DNA of 64,000 nucleotides from UBA1081 sp045639185 (GCA_045639185.1 JAZUCO010000115.1:37996-101995), one strand, 5' to 3'. Shown: positions 50,636 through 61,500, counted from the stretch's first letter. Notes: generated from the sequence alone by a model not told the origin. Numbers and translations are program-made.

Positions 50636-51337
50636 TTACCATTCAATTCGGTCAACCGAAAGAGGTCTTTCGTTTACTTCTATTCTGCTGACTCTTCCGT
50701 TCTTCATAGTTATTATTCTGTCAGCAATGGGCGTTATAGCCTGATTATGTGTAATAATAACAACTGTCATACCTGTATTATGACAAGTCTGCTGTAAAAG
50801 ATGAAGAATCTGTTTACCGGTTTTATAGTCAAGTGCACCTGTAGGCTCATCGCACAAAAGAATTTTAGGATTTTTAGCAAGGGCACGTGCAATAGCAACT
50901 CTCTGCTGTTCACCACCTGAAAGCTGAGCAGGGAAGTTGTTCATTCTGTCACCAAGACCGACTTTTTCAAGAACTTTTGCAGGGTTAAGGGCTTTATTGC
51001 TTATCTGAGATGCAAGTTCAACATTTTCAAGTGCAGTAAGATTGGGAACAAGATTATAGAACTGAAATACGAATCCAACGTCATAGCGTCTGTAATCAGT
51101 CAGTTTCTTCTCATTGTAATTATTAATCAATTCACCGCCAACACGGACTTTACCGTCATTACAGTCATCCATACCTCCAAGAATATTAAGAACTGTTGTT
51201 TTACCGGCACCACTGGGTCCGACAATCATACATAATTCACCCTGTTCAATAGAAAAGGATACATTATCGGCAGCATTGATGGTTACTTCACCCATTTTAT
51301 ATTTTTTGTATACTGAATCCAACTCAATAAAGCTCAT
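50636..51337 (-). CDS. ABC transporter ATP-binding protein (LolD/MacB type)
   Basis: A 233-residue ATPase: Walker A GPSGAGKTTVLNILGG, Q-loop FVFQFYNLVPNLTALENV, signature LSGGEQQRVAIARAL, Walker B ILLCDEPTGALDYKTG and switch His in VIITHN. This is the mechanotransmission subgroup that pairs with FtsX-like permeases, consistent with the next gene. GGAGG lies before the ATG. It starts 15 bases after the PBP gene and so may be part of the wall-synthesis operon. Confidence 0.95.
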   Translation of the reverse strand: MSFIELDSVYKKYKMGEVTINAADNVSFSIEQGELCMIVGPSGAGKTTVLNILGGMDDCNDGKVRVGGELINNYNEKKLTDYRRYDVGFVFQFYNLVPNLTALENVELASQISNKALNPAKVLEKVGLGDRMNNFPAQLSGGEQQRVAIARALAKNPKILLCDEPTGALDYKTGKQILHLLQQTCHNTGMTVVIITHNQAITPIADRIITMKNGRVSRIEVNERPLSVDRIEW

Positions 51338-51351
51338 TTTTTTCCTCCGAT

Positions 51352-52710
51352 TTAATTATATTTATTATAAACTTTCTGCATAATTTCAGCAGCAGCAGAA
51401 CCAGCGTATTTAAGACCTGAACCACTATCTTCAACAATAACAATTACAGCATATGGGAATGATTCATTATCAGAAAAACCAACAAACAGAGCGTTTGACG
51501 CACCGTTATCTTTTTCTGCAGTACCTGTTTTGCCACACATTGTTACATCACCGAACATATAATCTCCGTAAAAATCTGACACGGTTGACCTCATCAAATC
51601 ACGAAGAAGTGAAGCTGATGTTGGAGCAATGTTTATTTCAGACTTTTTTTTATCAACTTCATACTTGTGAACATTGTTTGAATCTGAGGCATATGAAACA
51701 AAATACGGTTCATATGCTTGTCCACCGTTTGCTACCGCACAAACAAAAGTCAAAAAAGAATAGGGATTGATAAGATTAGTAGATTGCCCGATACCTGCCC
51801 AACCGATTTCTGTATATGATTCGGATTCTTCAATATCAAAAATTCCACTTGCAGTAGTAATTCTGTCTGCAGTCTTATACTTATTAATAAGTCCAAGTGA
51901 TTCAACTGTTTCCTGGAGAGCATCACTGCCAATCTCATTTGCAATTTCAGCAAAAGCGACATTACATGATTGATTCAATGCCTGTTTGAAAGTAATATTT
52001 CCGTGAACATCATTACATATGATATTCCCGTCAGCACCATTGCATACAAATTCACGTTCAAAAATATCATCAATGTTTTCAATGGCTGCATAAGCAGTTA
52101 CAAGTTTGAATATTGAACCCGGTGTATATAAACCATCAAAGAATCTGTTGATATATATACCCTCATATGCAGGATTACTGTCTATATCTTCGGGTTTGTT
52201 ATAAATATCATAAGAAGGTGCAGATGCTACACATATTAATTCACCGGTTTTATAGTTACATACAGCAATACAGCCTTTATCTTTGCCAAGAATGTTATAT
52301 GCATCAGCACATAATTCAGAATCAAGTGTAAGATTAAGAGAGCTTTTTGATTCAGCATTAACACCTGTAAATATATTGTATCCGCACAGTTCTTTCTTAA
52401 AAGTATCTTGTATGCCGTCTGCTATAAAACCTTTATTATCACCGAGTATATGAAGCAGGGAAGCTCTTATATCAGAATTATCACTGTATTTTCGCTGACC
52501 ATTTTCAGAGTAGGCGAGTCTTATTCCGTTTACATCAAGAATTTCACCTGCATTGATAAGCACTCCGTTTTCAAACAAGTGTGAATTCACACCTTTCAAT
52601 GCATACTCTTCAGCATTTGTCAGCATTGAAAAAACCAACAATGAAAAAAAACAAGTAAAAATAAGAACAACAGCAACAACAAGAGCAATACGTTTATTAA
52701 TTGTCTTCAT
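51352..52710 (-). CDS. Penicillin-binding protein, class B transpeptidase (PbpA/FtsI-like)
   Basis: A 452-residue transpeptidase with one N-terminal membrane helix (RIALVVAVVLIFTCFFSLLV), a short dimerisation/pedestal region, and the catalytic domain: Ser-x-x-Lys in TPGSIFKLVTAY, Ser-x-Asn in LNQSCNVAFAEIA, and KTG in MCGKTGTAEKD. Its small size and pairing with RodA and FHA proteins resembles the PbpA/RodA/FhaA-B group of Actinobacteria and Clostridia. ATG 52710 begins right after the RodA stop; an upstream ATG at 52743 would overlap it, while AAGGGAG suits the later one. Confidence 0.9.
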   Translation of the reverse strand: MKTINKRIALVVAVVLIFTCFFSLLVFSMLTNAEEYALKGVNSHLFENGVLINAGEILDVNGIRLAYSENGQRKYSDNSDIRASLLHILGDNKGFIADGIQDTFKKELCGYNIFTGVNAESKSSLNLTLDSELCADAYNILGKDKGCIAVCNYKTGELICVASAPSYDIYNKPEDIDSNPAYEGIYINRFFDGLYTPGSIFKLVTAYAAIENIDDIFEREFVCNGADGNIICNDVHGNITFKQALNQSCNVAFAEIANEIGSDALQETVESLGLINKYKTADRITTASGIFDIEESESYTEIGWAGIGQSTNLINPYSFLTFVCAVANGGQAYEPYFVSYASDSNNVHKYEVDKKKSEINIAPTSASLLRDLMRSTVSDFYGDYMFGDVTMCGKTGTAEKDNGASNALFVGFSDNESFPYAVIVIVEDSGSGLKYAGSAAAEIMQKVYNKYN

Positions 52711-52711
52711 A

Positions 52712-54013
52712 TCAGCGTTGTTCTCCCTTCTGTTTACTTGCATTTACAGGTCTTGGATATGTTCTAGAATCTGCTGCTTTAATAAAAGCAAGAAGCCCCC
52801 AGGAACATATCATACTTGAACCGCCTCTGCTGACAAAAGGTAATGTTACACCTGTCAAAGGCAAAAAATCAGTAACACCAAACACATTTAGTGCTGTCTG
52901 AACAATAATCATACCTGAAGCTGCACAAGCAGCAAGTGTAAAAAACGATGATCTGGAAAACTTTGCATTATACATTGCTGCAAGTGCAAGAATAATGAAA
53001 GTTATAACAATAAGAAAACCTGTGAACAGACCGAGTTCTTCACAAACAAGCCCAAATATCAGATCTTCTGTCGCAGCAAAGACATCTCTTAAATGGCCAT
53101 TGCCAAGACCGACACCAAATAGTCCGCCACTTGAAGCATATATAAGAGTTCTGGTTTGCTGATAACCGCCCGAATCATACATATGCTCCCATATATGACG
53201 ATAACTTGAAAATCTGTCAAGTATATAAGATTTTTGAGTAAGTATAATAATTCCGCCTATTACTGCAGCTGTGCACACAAGAATAATTGTTCTGAAATCT
53301 CCTGATCTGAGAAATGCAAGCATAATGAATGTACAGAAATAGATAAGAGCTGTACCAAAATCAGACATAAGTCCGAGCAGACCGACACATCCGACAGCAA
53401 AAATTACATAAAATGTAAGTGATTTAGTTGATTGCAGTTTGTCGAGCGTGGCCGCACCTACATATATAAATGCAAGTTTTACAAATTCCGAAGGCTGTAT
53501 TGAAACAGAGCCTATATAAATCCAGTTTTTAGCACCGTTTGTGTACGATGCAAAAGCAAGAGTAAATGCAAGTATTCCCAATGCAGCAACAGCCATAGGA
53601 AGACGGATAGCTGCAGTACGAGATGTATCTTTCATATAAAAAATCATTGCTATATATACAACAAGACCTATAAGTATGGCAAAAAACTGAGTTTTTGTTT
53701 TTTCAGGTGATACACTTGAAGTTACAAATAAACTTATCGATGACAGTGAAAATGCAATCATTTCAAGACTTATATGTCTGTTCTGAATTATTGAAAAAAC
53801 AAAATAATATACCCACTCAATAATGATAAATATTGCAAAATACAATATAAGTTCAGAGAAATTATTCTCATTATCATTTAATACACAATATGACATCAGA
53901 ACCTGATATAAAGTCAGACAAATCATTACAACAAGACTTATCAAACCATATGCACTTCCGGGTCTGCCGAAATACATTTTCTTATATTTTGTTGTTTCCA
54001 AGAAATTGTTCAC
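52712..54013 (-). CDS. FtsW/RodA/SpoVE-family peptidoglycan polymerase
   Basis: A 433-residue polytopic SEDS glycosyltransferase that polymerises lipid II with a partner class B PBP. Ten to eleven helices; family signatures include TNGAKNWIYIGSVSIQPSEFVKLAF (cut here to its core NGAKNWI and QPSEFVK), GDFGTALI-type LMSDFGTALIYFC, and the C-terminal LPLTGVTLPFVSRGGSSM. The final LPFVSRGGSS matches the catalytic/stalk motif of the family. Next to its partner PBP and an FHA protein. Confidence 0.93.
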   Translation of the reverse strand: MNNFLETTKYKKMYFGRPGSAYGLISLVVMICLTLYQVLMSYCVLNDNENNFSELILYFAIFIIIEWVYYFVFSIIQNRHISLEMIAFSLSSISLFVTSSVSPEKTKTQFFAILIGLVVYIAMIFYMKDTSRTAAIRLPMAVAALGILAFTLAFASYTNGAKNWIYIGSVSIQPSEFVKLAFIYVGAATLDKLQSTKSLTFYVIFAVGCVGLLGLMSDFGTALIYFCTFIMLAFLRSGDFRTIILVCTAAVIGGIIILTQKSYILDRFSSYRHIWEHMYDSGGYQQTRTLIYASSGGLFGVGLGNGHLRDVFAATEDLIFGLVCEELGLFTGFLIVITFIILALAAMYNAKFSRSSFFTLAACAASGMIIVQTALNVFGVTDFLPLTGVTLPFVSRGGSSMICSWGLLAFIKAADSRTYPRPVNASKQKGEQR

Positions 54014-54021
54014 TCCGTAAT

Positions 54022-54504
54022 TTATTGTTCTGAATCTTTGCTTTTTCTAGTGGTTGATTTTCCGTTTTTTTTAGACTTAGCAGAAACCTGCTGACGAGTA
54101 GTAACGGCTGTTGTGTAAAAGATGAATTCAGTAGAGCCGAAACAAAGCTTATCTCCATCTTTAAGCGAATGTTTTTTGTCAATTTTTCTTCCGTTAAGCA
54201 CTGTACCAGACATTGAATGAGTATCAAAAATCATCCATTGTGCAGATCTTCTTGAGAGTACCGCATGAAATCGAGAAACAGAAGAATCAGCAATTACAAT
54301 ATCACATGTTTTTGCCCTGCCTATTGATGTTTCAAACTGCGATATATCATAAATATGACCTGATTCTGCCTCAACAAGGCTGGCACGTACTGTTCTTTTT
54401 GCAGGTTTGATAAACAAAGAGATGACTGAAATAAACAAAACAGCAAAAAGCAGAGCAAACAATGCGATCTGCAAGTAATAGCTGTTATATAAAATTTCAG
54501 ACAT
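54022..54504 (-). CDS. Membrane-anchored FHA-domain protein
   Basis: A 160-residue protein: one N-terminal helix (LQIALFALLFAVLFISVISL) and a cytoplasmic forkhead-associated domain with the phosphothreonine-binding residues in SIGRAKTCDIVIADSSVSRF, HAVL, MSGTVLNGRKI and LKDGDKLCFGSTEF. FHA proteins next to RodA and PbpA recruit phosphorylated partners of Ser/Thr kinases in wall synthesis control. No kinase gene is in the window. The C-terminus is Lys/Ser-rich. Confidence 0.93.
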   Translation of the reverse strand: MSEILYNSYYLQIALFALLFAVLFISVISLFIKPAKRTVRASLVEAESGHIYDISQFETSIGRAKTCDIVIADSSVSRFHAVLSRRSAQWMIFDTHSMSGTVLNGRKIDKKHSLKDGDKLCFGSTEFIFYTTAVTTRQQVSAKSKKNGKSTTRKSKDSEQ

Positions 54505-54526
54505 ACTACCACCCCTAAATATAATA

Positions 54527-54555
54527 ATTATATTATTTTATTGTTAAAAAGTCAA
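54527..54555 (-). promoter_or_regulatory. Promoter of the FHA-RodA-PBP unit
   Basis: Minus strand TTGACT (54550-54555), 17-base spacer, TATAAT (54527-54532), about 23 bases before the FHA gene ATG. Confidence 0.7.
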
Positions 54556-54578
54556 TACATAATAATATTAAAACTATA

Positions 54579-54608
54579 TTGACTTAAAATAGTAAATCAT
54601 AGTATAAT
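54579..54608 (+). promoter_or_regulatory. galM promoter
   Basis: TTGACT (54579-54584), 18-base spacer, TATAAT (54603-54608); divergent from the FHA promoter with only about 23 bases between the two -35 boxes. Confidence 0.65.
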
Positions 54609-54643
54609 ATATCAAATTCAGTATAAACACGGAGGATAAATAA

Positions 54644-55687
54644 ATGTCAGTATCAGTTTCAGATTTCGGAAAACTTAGCGACGGAAGGGAAGTAAAAAAA
54701 TATAATATTTCAAATGGGAAAATGAAAGCTTCTGTCATATCTTACGGAGCTACTCTTGCAGAAATTTTCGTTCCCGATAAAAACGGTAACAAAAAAGATA
54801 TTCTTGTAGGCTTTGATGATATTGAAGGATTTGAAAAAAGAACAGATTATCAGGGAGTTGTTGTGGGGCCTTACGCTAACAGAATCGGCAATGCTTCGTT
54901 CAACATTGATGGCAGCGAGTACAAGCTTACAGCCAATGAAAAAGATGTCACATGCCTTCATTCCAACGGAGAATTCAATACTGCTGTATGGGACGCTGAA
55001 ATTTTAAGTGAAAATTCTGTTAAATTCACATATTCAAGTCCTGACGGATTAAACGGTTTCCCTGGAAATATCATCACAAGCGTCATTTATACACTAACAG
55101 ACAATAATGAATTGAAGCTTGAATATTATGCTGTTTCAGACAAAAAGACTGTCATCAATTTAACAAATCACGCTTATTTTAACCTTGGTGGATATGATCA
55201 TGACACAATTCTCGACCACTATATTTCAATCAATGCAGACAACTTCACACCTGTTGACGAATTCAGCATTCCCACAGGTGAAATTACTCCTGTAGAGGGC
55301 ACACCATTTGATCTTCGTAATAATGCGTTAATCGGTAAATCAATTGATACTGACTGCGATCAGCTTAATTTCACAGGCGGATATGATCACAATTTCTGCA
55401 TTAACGGTTATGACGGTTCTATTAAAAAGGCTGCACATGTTGAATGTGAAAAAACAGGCATAAATCTTGAAGTTTTCACTGATCTTCCCGGTGTTCAGTT
55501 TTATGCCGGTAATTTCCTTAAAGGCACAATCGGCAAAAACAATTTACCTATGAATAAGAGAAGCGGTTTCTGCCTTGAAACACAGTTTTATCCTGATTCT
55601 CCCAATAAACCTGAGTTCCCTTCATGCATATATGATGCAGGTGAAGAATACAAATCTGTTACAATTTTCAAATTCTCAACAAAATAA
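54644..55687 (+). CDS. galM: Aldose 1-epimerase (mutarotase)
   Basis: A 347-residue cytosolic enzyme interconverting alpha and beta aldoses, entry step to the Leloir pathway. Motifs: SYGATLAEIFVPDKNG, VVGPYANRIGNASF, LHSNGEF, the catalytic His in INLTNHAYFNLGGY, DLRNNALIG, YDHNFCINGY and CLETQFYPDSPNKPEFP with the general-base Glu region. Length matches GalM. CACGGAGGATAAAT precedes the ATG. No gal operon is adjacent. Confidence 0.95.
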   Translation: MSVSVSDFGKLSDGREVKKYNISNGKMKASVISYGATLAEIFVPDKNGNKKDILVGFDDIEGFEKRTDYQGVVVGPYANRIGNASFNIDGSEYKLTANEKDVTCLHSNGEFNTAVWDAEILSENSVKFTYSSPDGLNGFPGNIITSVIYTLTDNNELKLEYYAVSDKKTVINLTNHAYFNLGGYDHDTILDHYISINADNFTPVDEFSIPTGEITPVEGTPFDLRNNALIGKSIDTDCDQLNFTGGYDHNFCINGYDGSIKKAAHVECEKTGINLEVFTDLPGVQFYAGNFLKGTIGKNNLPMNKRSGFCLETQFYPDSPNKPEFPSCIYDAGEEYKSVTIFKFSTK

Positions 55688-55710
55688 CCGAAATATATTT
55701 GTATTTTGTA

Positions 55711-55739
55711 TTGAAAAAAAATTTTTAATGTTATATAAT
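55711..55739 (+). promoter_or_regulatory. Promoter of the dockerin-hydrolase gene
   Basis: TTGAAA (55711-55716), 17-base spacer, TATAAT (55734-55739), about 34 bases before the ATG; AGGAGG lies before the start. Confidence 0.65.
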
Positions 55740-55773
55740 AATTATATATATTTATTAGGAGGTTCAAATCCTT

Positions 55774-58425
55774 ATGAAAATTGTACTCAAACGACTCATT
55801 TGCTGTGCAATGAGTGTGCTGCTTGTTTTCAGCACTGGCATCGCAGCATTTGCAGCTGACGAATCAGATGTGACTCCTGTCATTCTCGTCAACGACATTA
55901 ACTACAACCCCATCTACAACACAGATGACGGTTCAGTTGTGTTTGATCTTGACGACTATATGTTTGACATTCTTTTCACTTCAGGTTTTTCAGCAAATAT
56001 TCTCGACTTATTCAGTTCTGATGTAATCGAACAGATCACAAGCGATGAAATTGCTCCGCTTGATCTCATAATGCTTCTTGTTGACTATTTCGGTTTCACA
56101 GGTGACGTTAATACTATTCTTGCTAAAGCCCTTGAAATCGTTACACCTCTTCTCGGAAGCGTTGACCTCAGCAACATAGATATTGCTGAGATTATTTCAA
56201 ATATCGATTTCCAGCAGTATGCAGATGATATCAAGAATGACATTATGGCAAAGATTGATAACATCAAGCTTCTTGCAATGAATGATGACGGAACTCCTGC
56301 AAATTCAAATATCGGTGCACTTGTATTTGATGAATCACTCGAATATTACTATGATATTGACGGTGATCTTGCATATGCAATTTCAGGTGACGTTGCAGAT
56401 AAAATTGCTGAAAACATAGGTTATGAAAACACTTACATTTTCACATATGACTGGAGACTTGATCCCATTGCAAACGCTTCAACTTTTGCTGACTACATTG
56501 AAAATGTAAAAGAAAAGACAGGTTGCGATAAAGTTTCTGTTTATTCGGAAGGTTACGGATCTGTAATTGCAACAACATATCTTGCAGAGAATGAAGATGC
56601 TTCTGATTCAGTTTACAACTTTGTTACTGTTTCATCAGAATTTATGGGTACATCTCTTGTGGGTGACTTCTTTAAGGGTGATATTGTTGATACTATGACA
56701 AGCATCAACAAGTTCTCAAGCGCTTATATCCGTTACACAAACGACCTTTCAGACAATCCGATGACAGCTTTTGTCACATGGATGCTTAACTACATAATGA
56801 ACAGCGAGTGGGAAATTCAGTCACTTTGCCACAAGATCAAAGGCATTGTTTCAGAAATGAATTATTTCCTCAAGCTTTCAGGTGCTACTGAAGAAATGGC
56901 AAAGATGCCCGGTCTTTGGGCTCTTGTTCCCGAATATGATTATATAGATGCTCTCGATTATATGTATGGTGAAGATGAACCCGTATTTATCGATCAGATT
57001 GATGCATATAAAGAGTATCAGTTCGATTACGAATCAATCCTTGTTGATGCAAAAGACAGTGGTGTTAATATCTACGTAGTTGCATCTTGGGATCTTCAGC
57101 TTCTTCCCATAGGTGAAAACAGTGCAGTACAGAGTGACGGTGTGGTTGATACTGAATATGCAAGTTTCGGTGCTATCTGTATTGAACTTAACGAAGTAGG
57201 CGATGCTACAAAGGCAGAGCAGGCTTATGACGAATGTCACGACCATATGTCAGAAACATATGATATGCTTACTCCCTGGTACTCATATGGCGGTATCTGC
57301 AGATACATTGATGCTTCAACATGTGCGCTTCCTGAAAACACATGGTTCATCAAGAATATGAAGCACGGCACATTTACATACGACAGTAACTCAACTGATT
57401 TCCTAGTATGGCTCATTACAGCTGAAACAGAAAGAACAGTATGGCAGAATGCTGCATATCAGCAGTTTATGTCATACAACAGATATCTTGTTCCCGGCAT
57501 TCTCAGCTCAGGCGGTATTGTTGCTGACAATTCACCCGAAGGCGGATATCTCCTCGGTGATGTAAATCTTGACGGTGAAATCACTGCTCTTGATGCAACA
57601 ATGGCTTTCGATGCAGCATACGGCAATGCAGATCTTGCAGAAATTCCTTTCCTTAATGCAGATATCAACGGTGATGGTGAAATCACAGAAGACGATGCAA
57701 AGACAATTCTTGACATTTCAGCGGGTCTTGTTGACAATATGCTCAGCGGTATCAAGTTTGATTACATTACAGAACAGGGTGATCTTGATTCTGCAGATGT
57801 AGAAATTGAAATCAGACCCGAATATAACCCCGTTAAGAATCAGCTTCTTCTTACACTTGTTGTTCTTGACGCAAAAGGAACATACAACGGCAACTTTACA
57901 GTAAATTATGATACAGAAATGTTCACATATGCATCTGCAACAGCTAATGAACTTGCAAACGGCGCAATGACTGCAGGCGGTCCCAAGGGCATTGACGGAA
58001 CACTTACATATGCATATGCATCATACAAGGCAATCTCAAATAAAGACCTTGATGAAAACGGTGAACTTGTAATCGGCACATGCTACCTGAATGTTTCAAG
58101 AGAAATCAAGCCCGTTACAACAATCAGCGGTGGTGCAACATACTTCTATGATGATGAAACACTCACATTTGTTGAACCCGTTGAAATCGAACTTGATGAA
58201 GATTTCTTCTTTATGCTCGGTGATGCCGACAACAACAGAGTAATCTCTGCATACGATGCAAGACAGATTCTCAGAATTGCAGCTCAGCTTGAATCAGTTA
58301 CAGATGATATAATGTTCAGAAGATGTGATGTTGACTGTGACGGAAAAATTACAGCTATTGATGCAAGACTTGTGCTCAGAGCATCTGCAAAACTTATTGA
58401 TTTTTACAGCGACGATATAAAGTAA
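55774..58425 (+). CDS. Secreted alpha/beta-hydrolase-like protein with two dockerins and a cohesin-like domain
   Basis: An 883-residue exported protein. Signal peptide (LICCAMSVLLVFSTGIAAFA, about residues 8-27). Residues 35-560 look like an LCAT/lipase-type alpha/beta hydrolase: YIFTYDWRLDP, then VSVYSEGYGSVIATTYL with a possible nucleophile Ser258 in a changed GxSxG (YSEGYG). A first dockerin at 594-652 has two Ca-binding loops (GDVNLDGEITALDA; ADINGDGEITEDDA). Residues ~676-808 are a beta-sandwich resembling a cohesin (YNGNFTVNYDTEMFTYASA). A second dockerin at 815-876 has DADNNRVISAYDA and DVDCDGKITAIDA. The nearby genes give no cellulosome context. The catalytic function is tentative; the dockerins are secure. 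Confidence 0.75.
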   Translation: MKIVLKRLICCAMSVLLVFSTGIAAFAADESDVTPVILVNDINYNPIYNTDDGSVVFDLDDYMFDILFTSGFSANILDLFSSDVIEQITSDEIAPLDLIMLLVDYFGFTGDVNTILAKALEIVTPLLGSVDLSNIDIAEIISNIDFQQYADDIKNDIMAKIDNIKLLAMNDDGTPANSNIGALVFDESLEYYYDIDGDLAYAISGDVADKIAENIGYENTYIFTYDWRLDPIANASTFADYIENVKEKTGCDKVSVYSEGYGSVIATTYLAENEDASDSVYNFVTVSSEFMGTSLVGDFFKGDIVDTMTSINKFSSAYIRYTNDLSDNPMTAFVTWMLNYIMNSEWEIQSLCHKIKGIVSEMNYFLKLSGATEEMAKMPGLWALVPEYDYIDALDYMYGEDEPVFIDQIDAYKEYQFDYESILVDAKDSGVNIYVVASWDLQLLPIGENSAVQSDGVVDTEYASFGAICIELNEVGDATKAEQAYDECHDHMSETYDMLTPWYSYGGICRYIDASTCALPENTWFIKNMKHGTFTYDSNSTDFLVWLITAETERTVWQNAAYQQFMSYNRYLVPGILSSGGIVADNSPEGGYLLGDVNLDGEITALDATMAFDAAYGNADLAEIPFLNADINGDGEITEDDAKTILDISAGLVDNMLSGIKFDYITEQGDLDSADVEIEIRPEYNPVKNQLLLTLVVLDAKGTYNGNFTVNYDTEMFTYASATANELANGAMTAGGPKGIDGTLTYAYASYKAISNKDLDENGELVIGTCYLNVSREIKPVTTISGGATYFYDDETLTFVEPVEIELDEDFFFMLGDADNNRVISAYDARQILRIAAQLESVTDDIMFRRCDVDCDGKITAIDARLVLRASAKLIDFYSDDIK

Positions 58426-58436
58426 TTCACTAAACA

Positions 58437-58468
58437 TAAACACCTCAGTTTTTCTGAGGTGTTTTAAT
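58437..58468 (+). terminator. Terminator after the dockerin-hydrolase gene
   Basis: Stem AACACCTCAG/CTGAGGTGTT with a T-rich loop, then TTAATTTT. Confidence 0.85.
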
Positions 58469-58480
58469 TTTGCAAATATA

Positions 58481-58509
58481 TTGAAAATTATGTTTTATAT
58501 TGTTATAAT
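58481..58509 (+). promoter_or_regulatory. Promoter of the TIR-RCC1 gene
   Basis: TTGAAA (58481-58486), 17-base spacer, TATAAT (58504-58509), followed by AAAAGGAGAAG before the ATG. Confidence 0.65.
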
Positions 58510-58546
58510 TTGTATATAATTTTTCTTCATAAAAAGGAGAAGTAAT

Positions 58547-61500
58547 ATGGCTGTTTTTAAGTGTAAAATGTGCGGAGGCGCAATCGATATCACTTCCTGT
58601 CAGAGTGTTGTTGAGTGTGCGTATTGCGGCACACAGCAAACGATTCCCAAATCAACAGATGAAAACATTCAGACAATGTTCAATCGTGCAAATCTGCTTC
58701 GTCAGAAGAATGAATTTGACAAAGCAGAAGAAATATATGAAAAAATTCTTTTAGCCGATGCAACTGAAGCTGAGGCTTATTGGTGTGTTATTCTTTGCAA
58801 GTTTGGTATTGAATACGTTGAAGATCCCAAAACATTCAAAAGAGTTCCCACTTGCCACAGAACATCATATGATTCAATCATTGCTGATGAGTATTACAAG
58901 CTTGCAATTCAATATGCTGATGCAGTTCAGAAAGGCATATATGAATCTGAAGCAAAGATAATTGATAATATTCAGAAAGAGATTCTTGCAATTTCTCAAA
59001 AAGAAGAACCTTATGATGTTTTTATCTGCTATAAAGAGGCAGACGAAACCGGCAAGCGCACTCAGGATAGTGTTATTGCAAACGATATCTATCATCAGCT
59101 CACACAAGAAGGTTTTAAGGTATTCTATGCCGCAATCACACTTGAAGACAAACTCGGTTCTGCCTATGAACCATGCATTTTCGCAGCTCTCAACAGCGCA
59201 AAAGTAATGCTTGTTGTAGGCACAAAAGAAGAACATTTCAATGCTGTATGGGTCAAAAACGAATGGTCAAGATATCTTAAACTAATGAAGAATGACCGTT
59301 CAAGAATCCTTATACCTTGTTATAAGGATATGGATGCATATGAATTACCTGAGGAATTTGCACACCTTCAGGCGCAGGATATGAGCAAAATCGGCTTTGT
59401 AAATGATGTTATACGTGGTGTTAAAAAGATTATAAAAACAGAGCCTGAAGTAAAAACCGTAATTCAGGAAAAAGTTATCTCAGAATCTCTTAATGCGAAT
59501 TCAACAGCTCTTCTTAAAAGAGGTTATATGGCTTTGGAAGACTCGGAATGGAAAAAAGCTGATGATTTCTTTGAACAGGTTCTGAATTTTGATGCTGAAT
59601 GCGCTGAAGCATATCTCGGTAAACTTTTGGCAGAACTTTGCATCACAAAGGCTGAAAAACTCCCAGATAGTTCACGTGATTTTGAGAACAGCAGTAATTT
59701 TAATAAAATTCTTCGCTTTGGTAATAAGGAAATTGTTGACACAGTCAGCACATCTCTTACAAAAGTAAAAGAAAGAATCCATACAAACTATATGGATGGT
59801 CTTTTTCAGGAAGCTCTTTCTGTTTTTTCAAACGCAAAGACTGTTGCTGATTTTAATAATGCCAAGGCACGTTTTGCAAAAATCTCAGGTTGGAAAAACG
59901 CCGATGAAATGTGTGAAAAGTGTAAGGCTTGTGCAGAAAAGATAATTGCAGCAGAAAAAGACAGTGTGTATTCTGAAGCAGTGAAAATACTGAATAATGC
60001 TGAGATAACGAATGATTGTAAAAAGGCTGAAGCTTTGTTTGCGAAAATTCCCGGTTGGAAAGATTCAGAAACAAAAATTGAAGAATGCAAAAATAAGGCA
60101 AAAGATATAATTTATTCTGAAGCAGAAAAAATGCTTGATACTGCAAGAGTTTCATTTTATTACAATAAAGCTGCGGAGATATTTGCAAAGATTCCCGGCT
60201 GGAGAGATGCCGACGCCAAAATAGAAGAATGCAAACAAAAAGCTGCTGAACTTATAGCTGAAGAAAAAAGAGCAGAAAAACAAAAAAAGAAGAAATTTGT
60301 TATTGTTGCTATATCTAGTGTTGCTCTTATAATTGCTTGTTGGATAATTGCAGTAATAGTAAATATCAATAAATATAATTCTGCCGTAGAGTTGATGAAT
60401 GTCGGAAAATATGATGAAGCAATTGTAGTATTTGAAGAACTTGACGGTTATAAAGACAGTTCTGAACTGAGAAAAAAATGTATAACTGCACATGCAATTA
60501 TACTTCTTGAAAATGGTAAATTTGAAGATGCTATTGCTTTTTTTAGTTCAGTTGAAAATGATGGTACTGCAATTGTAAATGAATATAAATATAATTTTGC
60601 AATTTCTCTTCTGGAATCAGACAAATATACTGAATCAATTACTGTTTTTGAATCACTCGGTGAATATAATGATAGTGTTTCATATAAAAAATACGCAAAT
60701 GCGATATCTTTAATGAATGATGCGAAATATTATGAAGCAAGGGCAATTTTTAATGAGCTTGGTGAATTTCTGAACAGTAAAGAAAAAAGTACTGAATGTC
60801 ATAATATACTTGTAGAAAAGTATTCTAAGCTTATCAGTAATAAAAACAGAATTTCTGCAGAAGGTGGGCAAACAGTCGGACTCAAATCAGACGGTACTGT
60901 AGTTGCAACAGGTGAAAATCAGTATGGACAGTGTGATGTGTCAGGTTGGACAGATATTGTTGCAGTATCTTCATCTTGGGGGCAAACAATTGGACTCAAA
61001 TCAGACGGTACTGTAGTTGCAATAGGATGCAACGACGACGGAGAGTGTGATGTATCAGATTGGACTAATATAATTGCAATATCTGCAGGTACAACACATA
61101 CAGTCGGTCTTAAATCTGACGGAACAGTTGTTGCAACCGGAGATAATTATTATGGAGAGTGTAATGTATCAGATTGGACAGATATTGTTGCAGTAACAGC
61201 AGGGCAAGGATATACAGTAGGACTTAAATCAGATGGTACTGTTGTTGCAAAAGGTGACAATGGATTTGGGCAGTGTGCTGTGGAGGATTGGACAGATATA
61301 ATTGCCGTATCTGCAAATGATGAATATACCGTCGGCTTTAAAGCAGACGGAGCAGTTGTTACAACAGGTAGAAATTCATATGGCCAGTATGATGTGTCAG
61401 ACTGGACTGATATTATTGCATTATCTGCAGATGAAAACCATGCGGTAGGACTAAGATCAGACGGAACAGTTGTTGCAATAGGTTTTAATTATGATGGACG

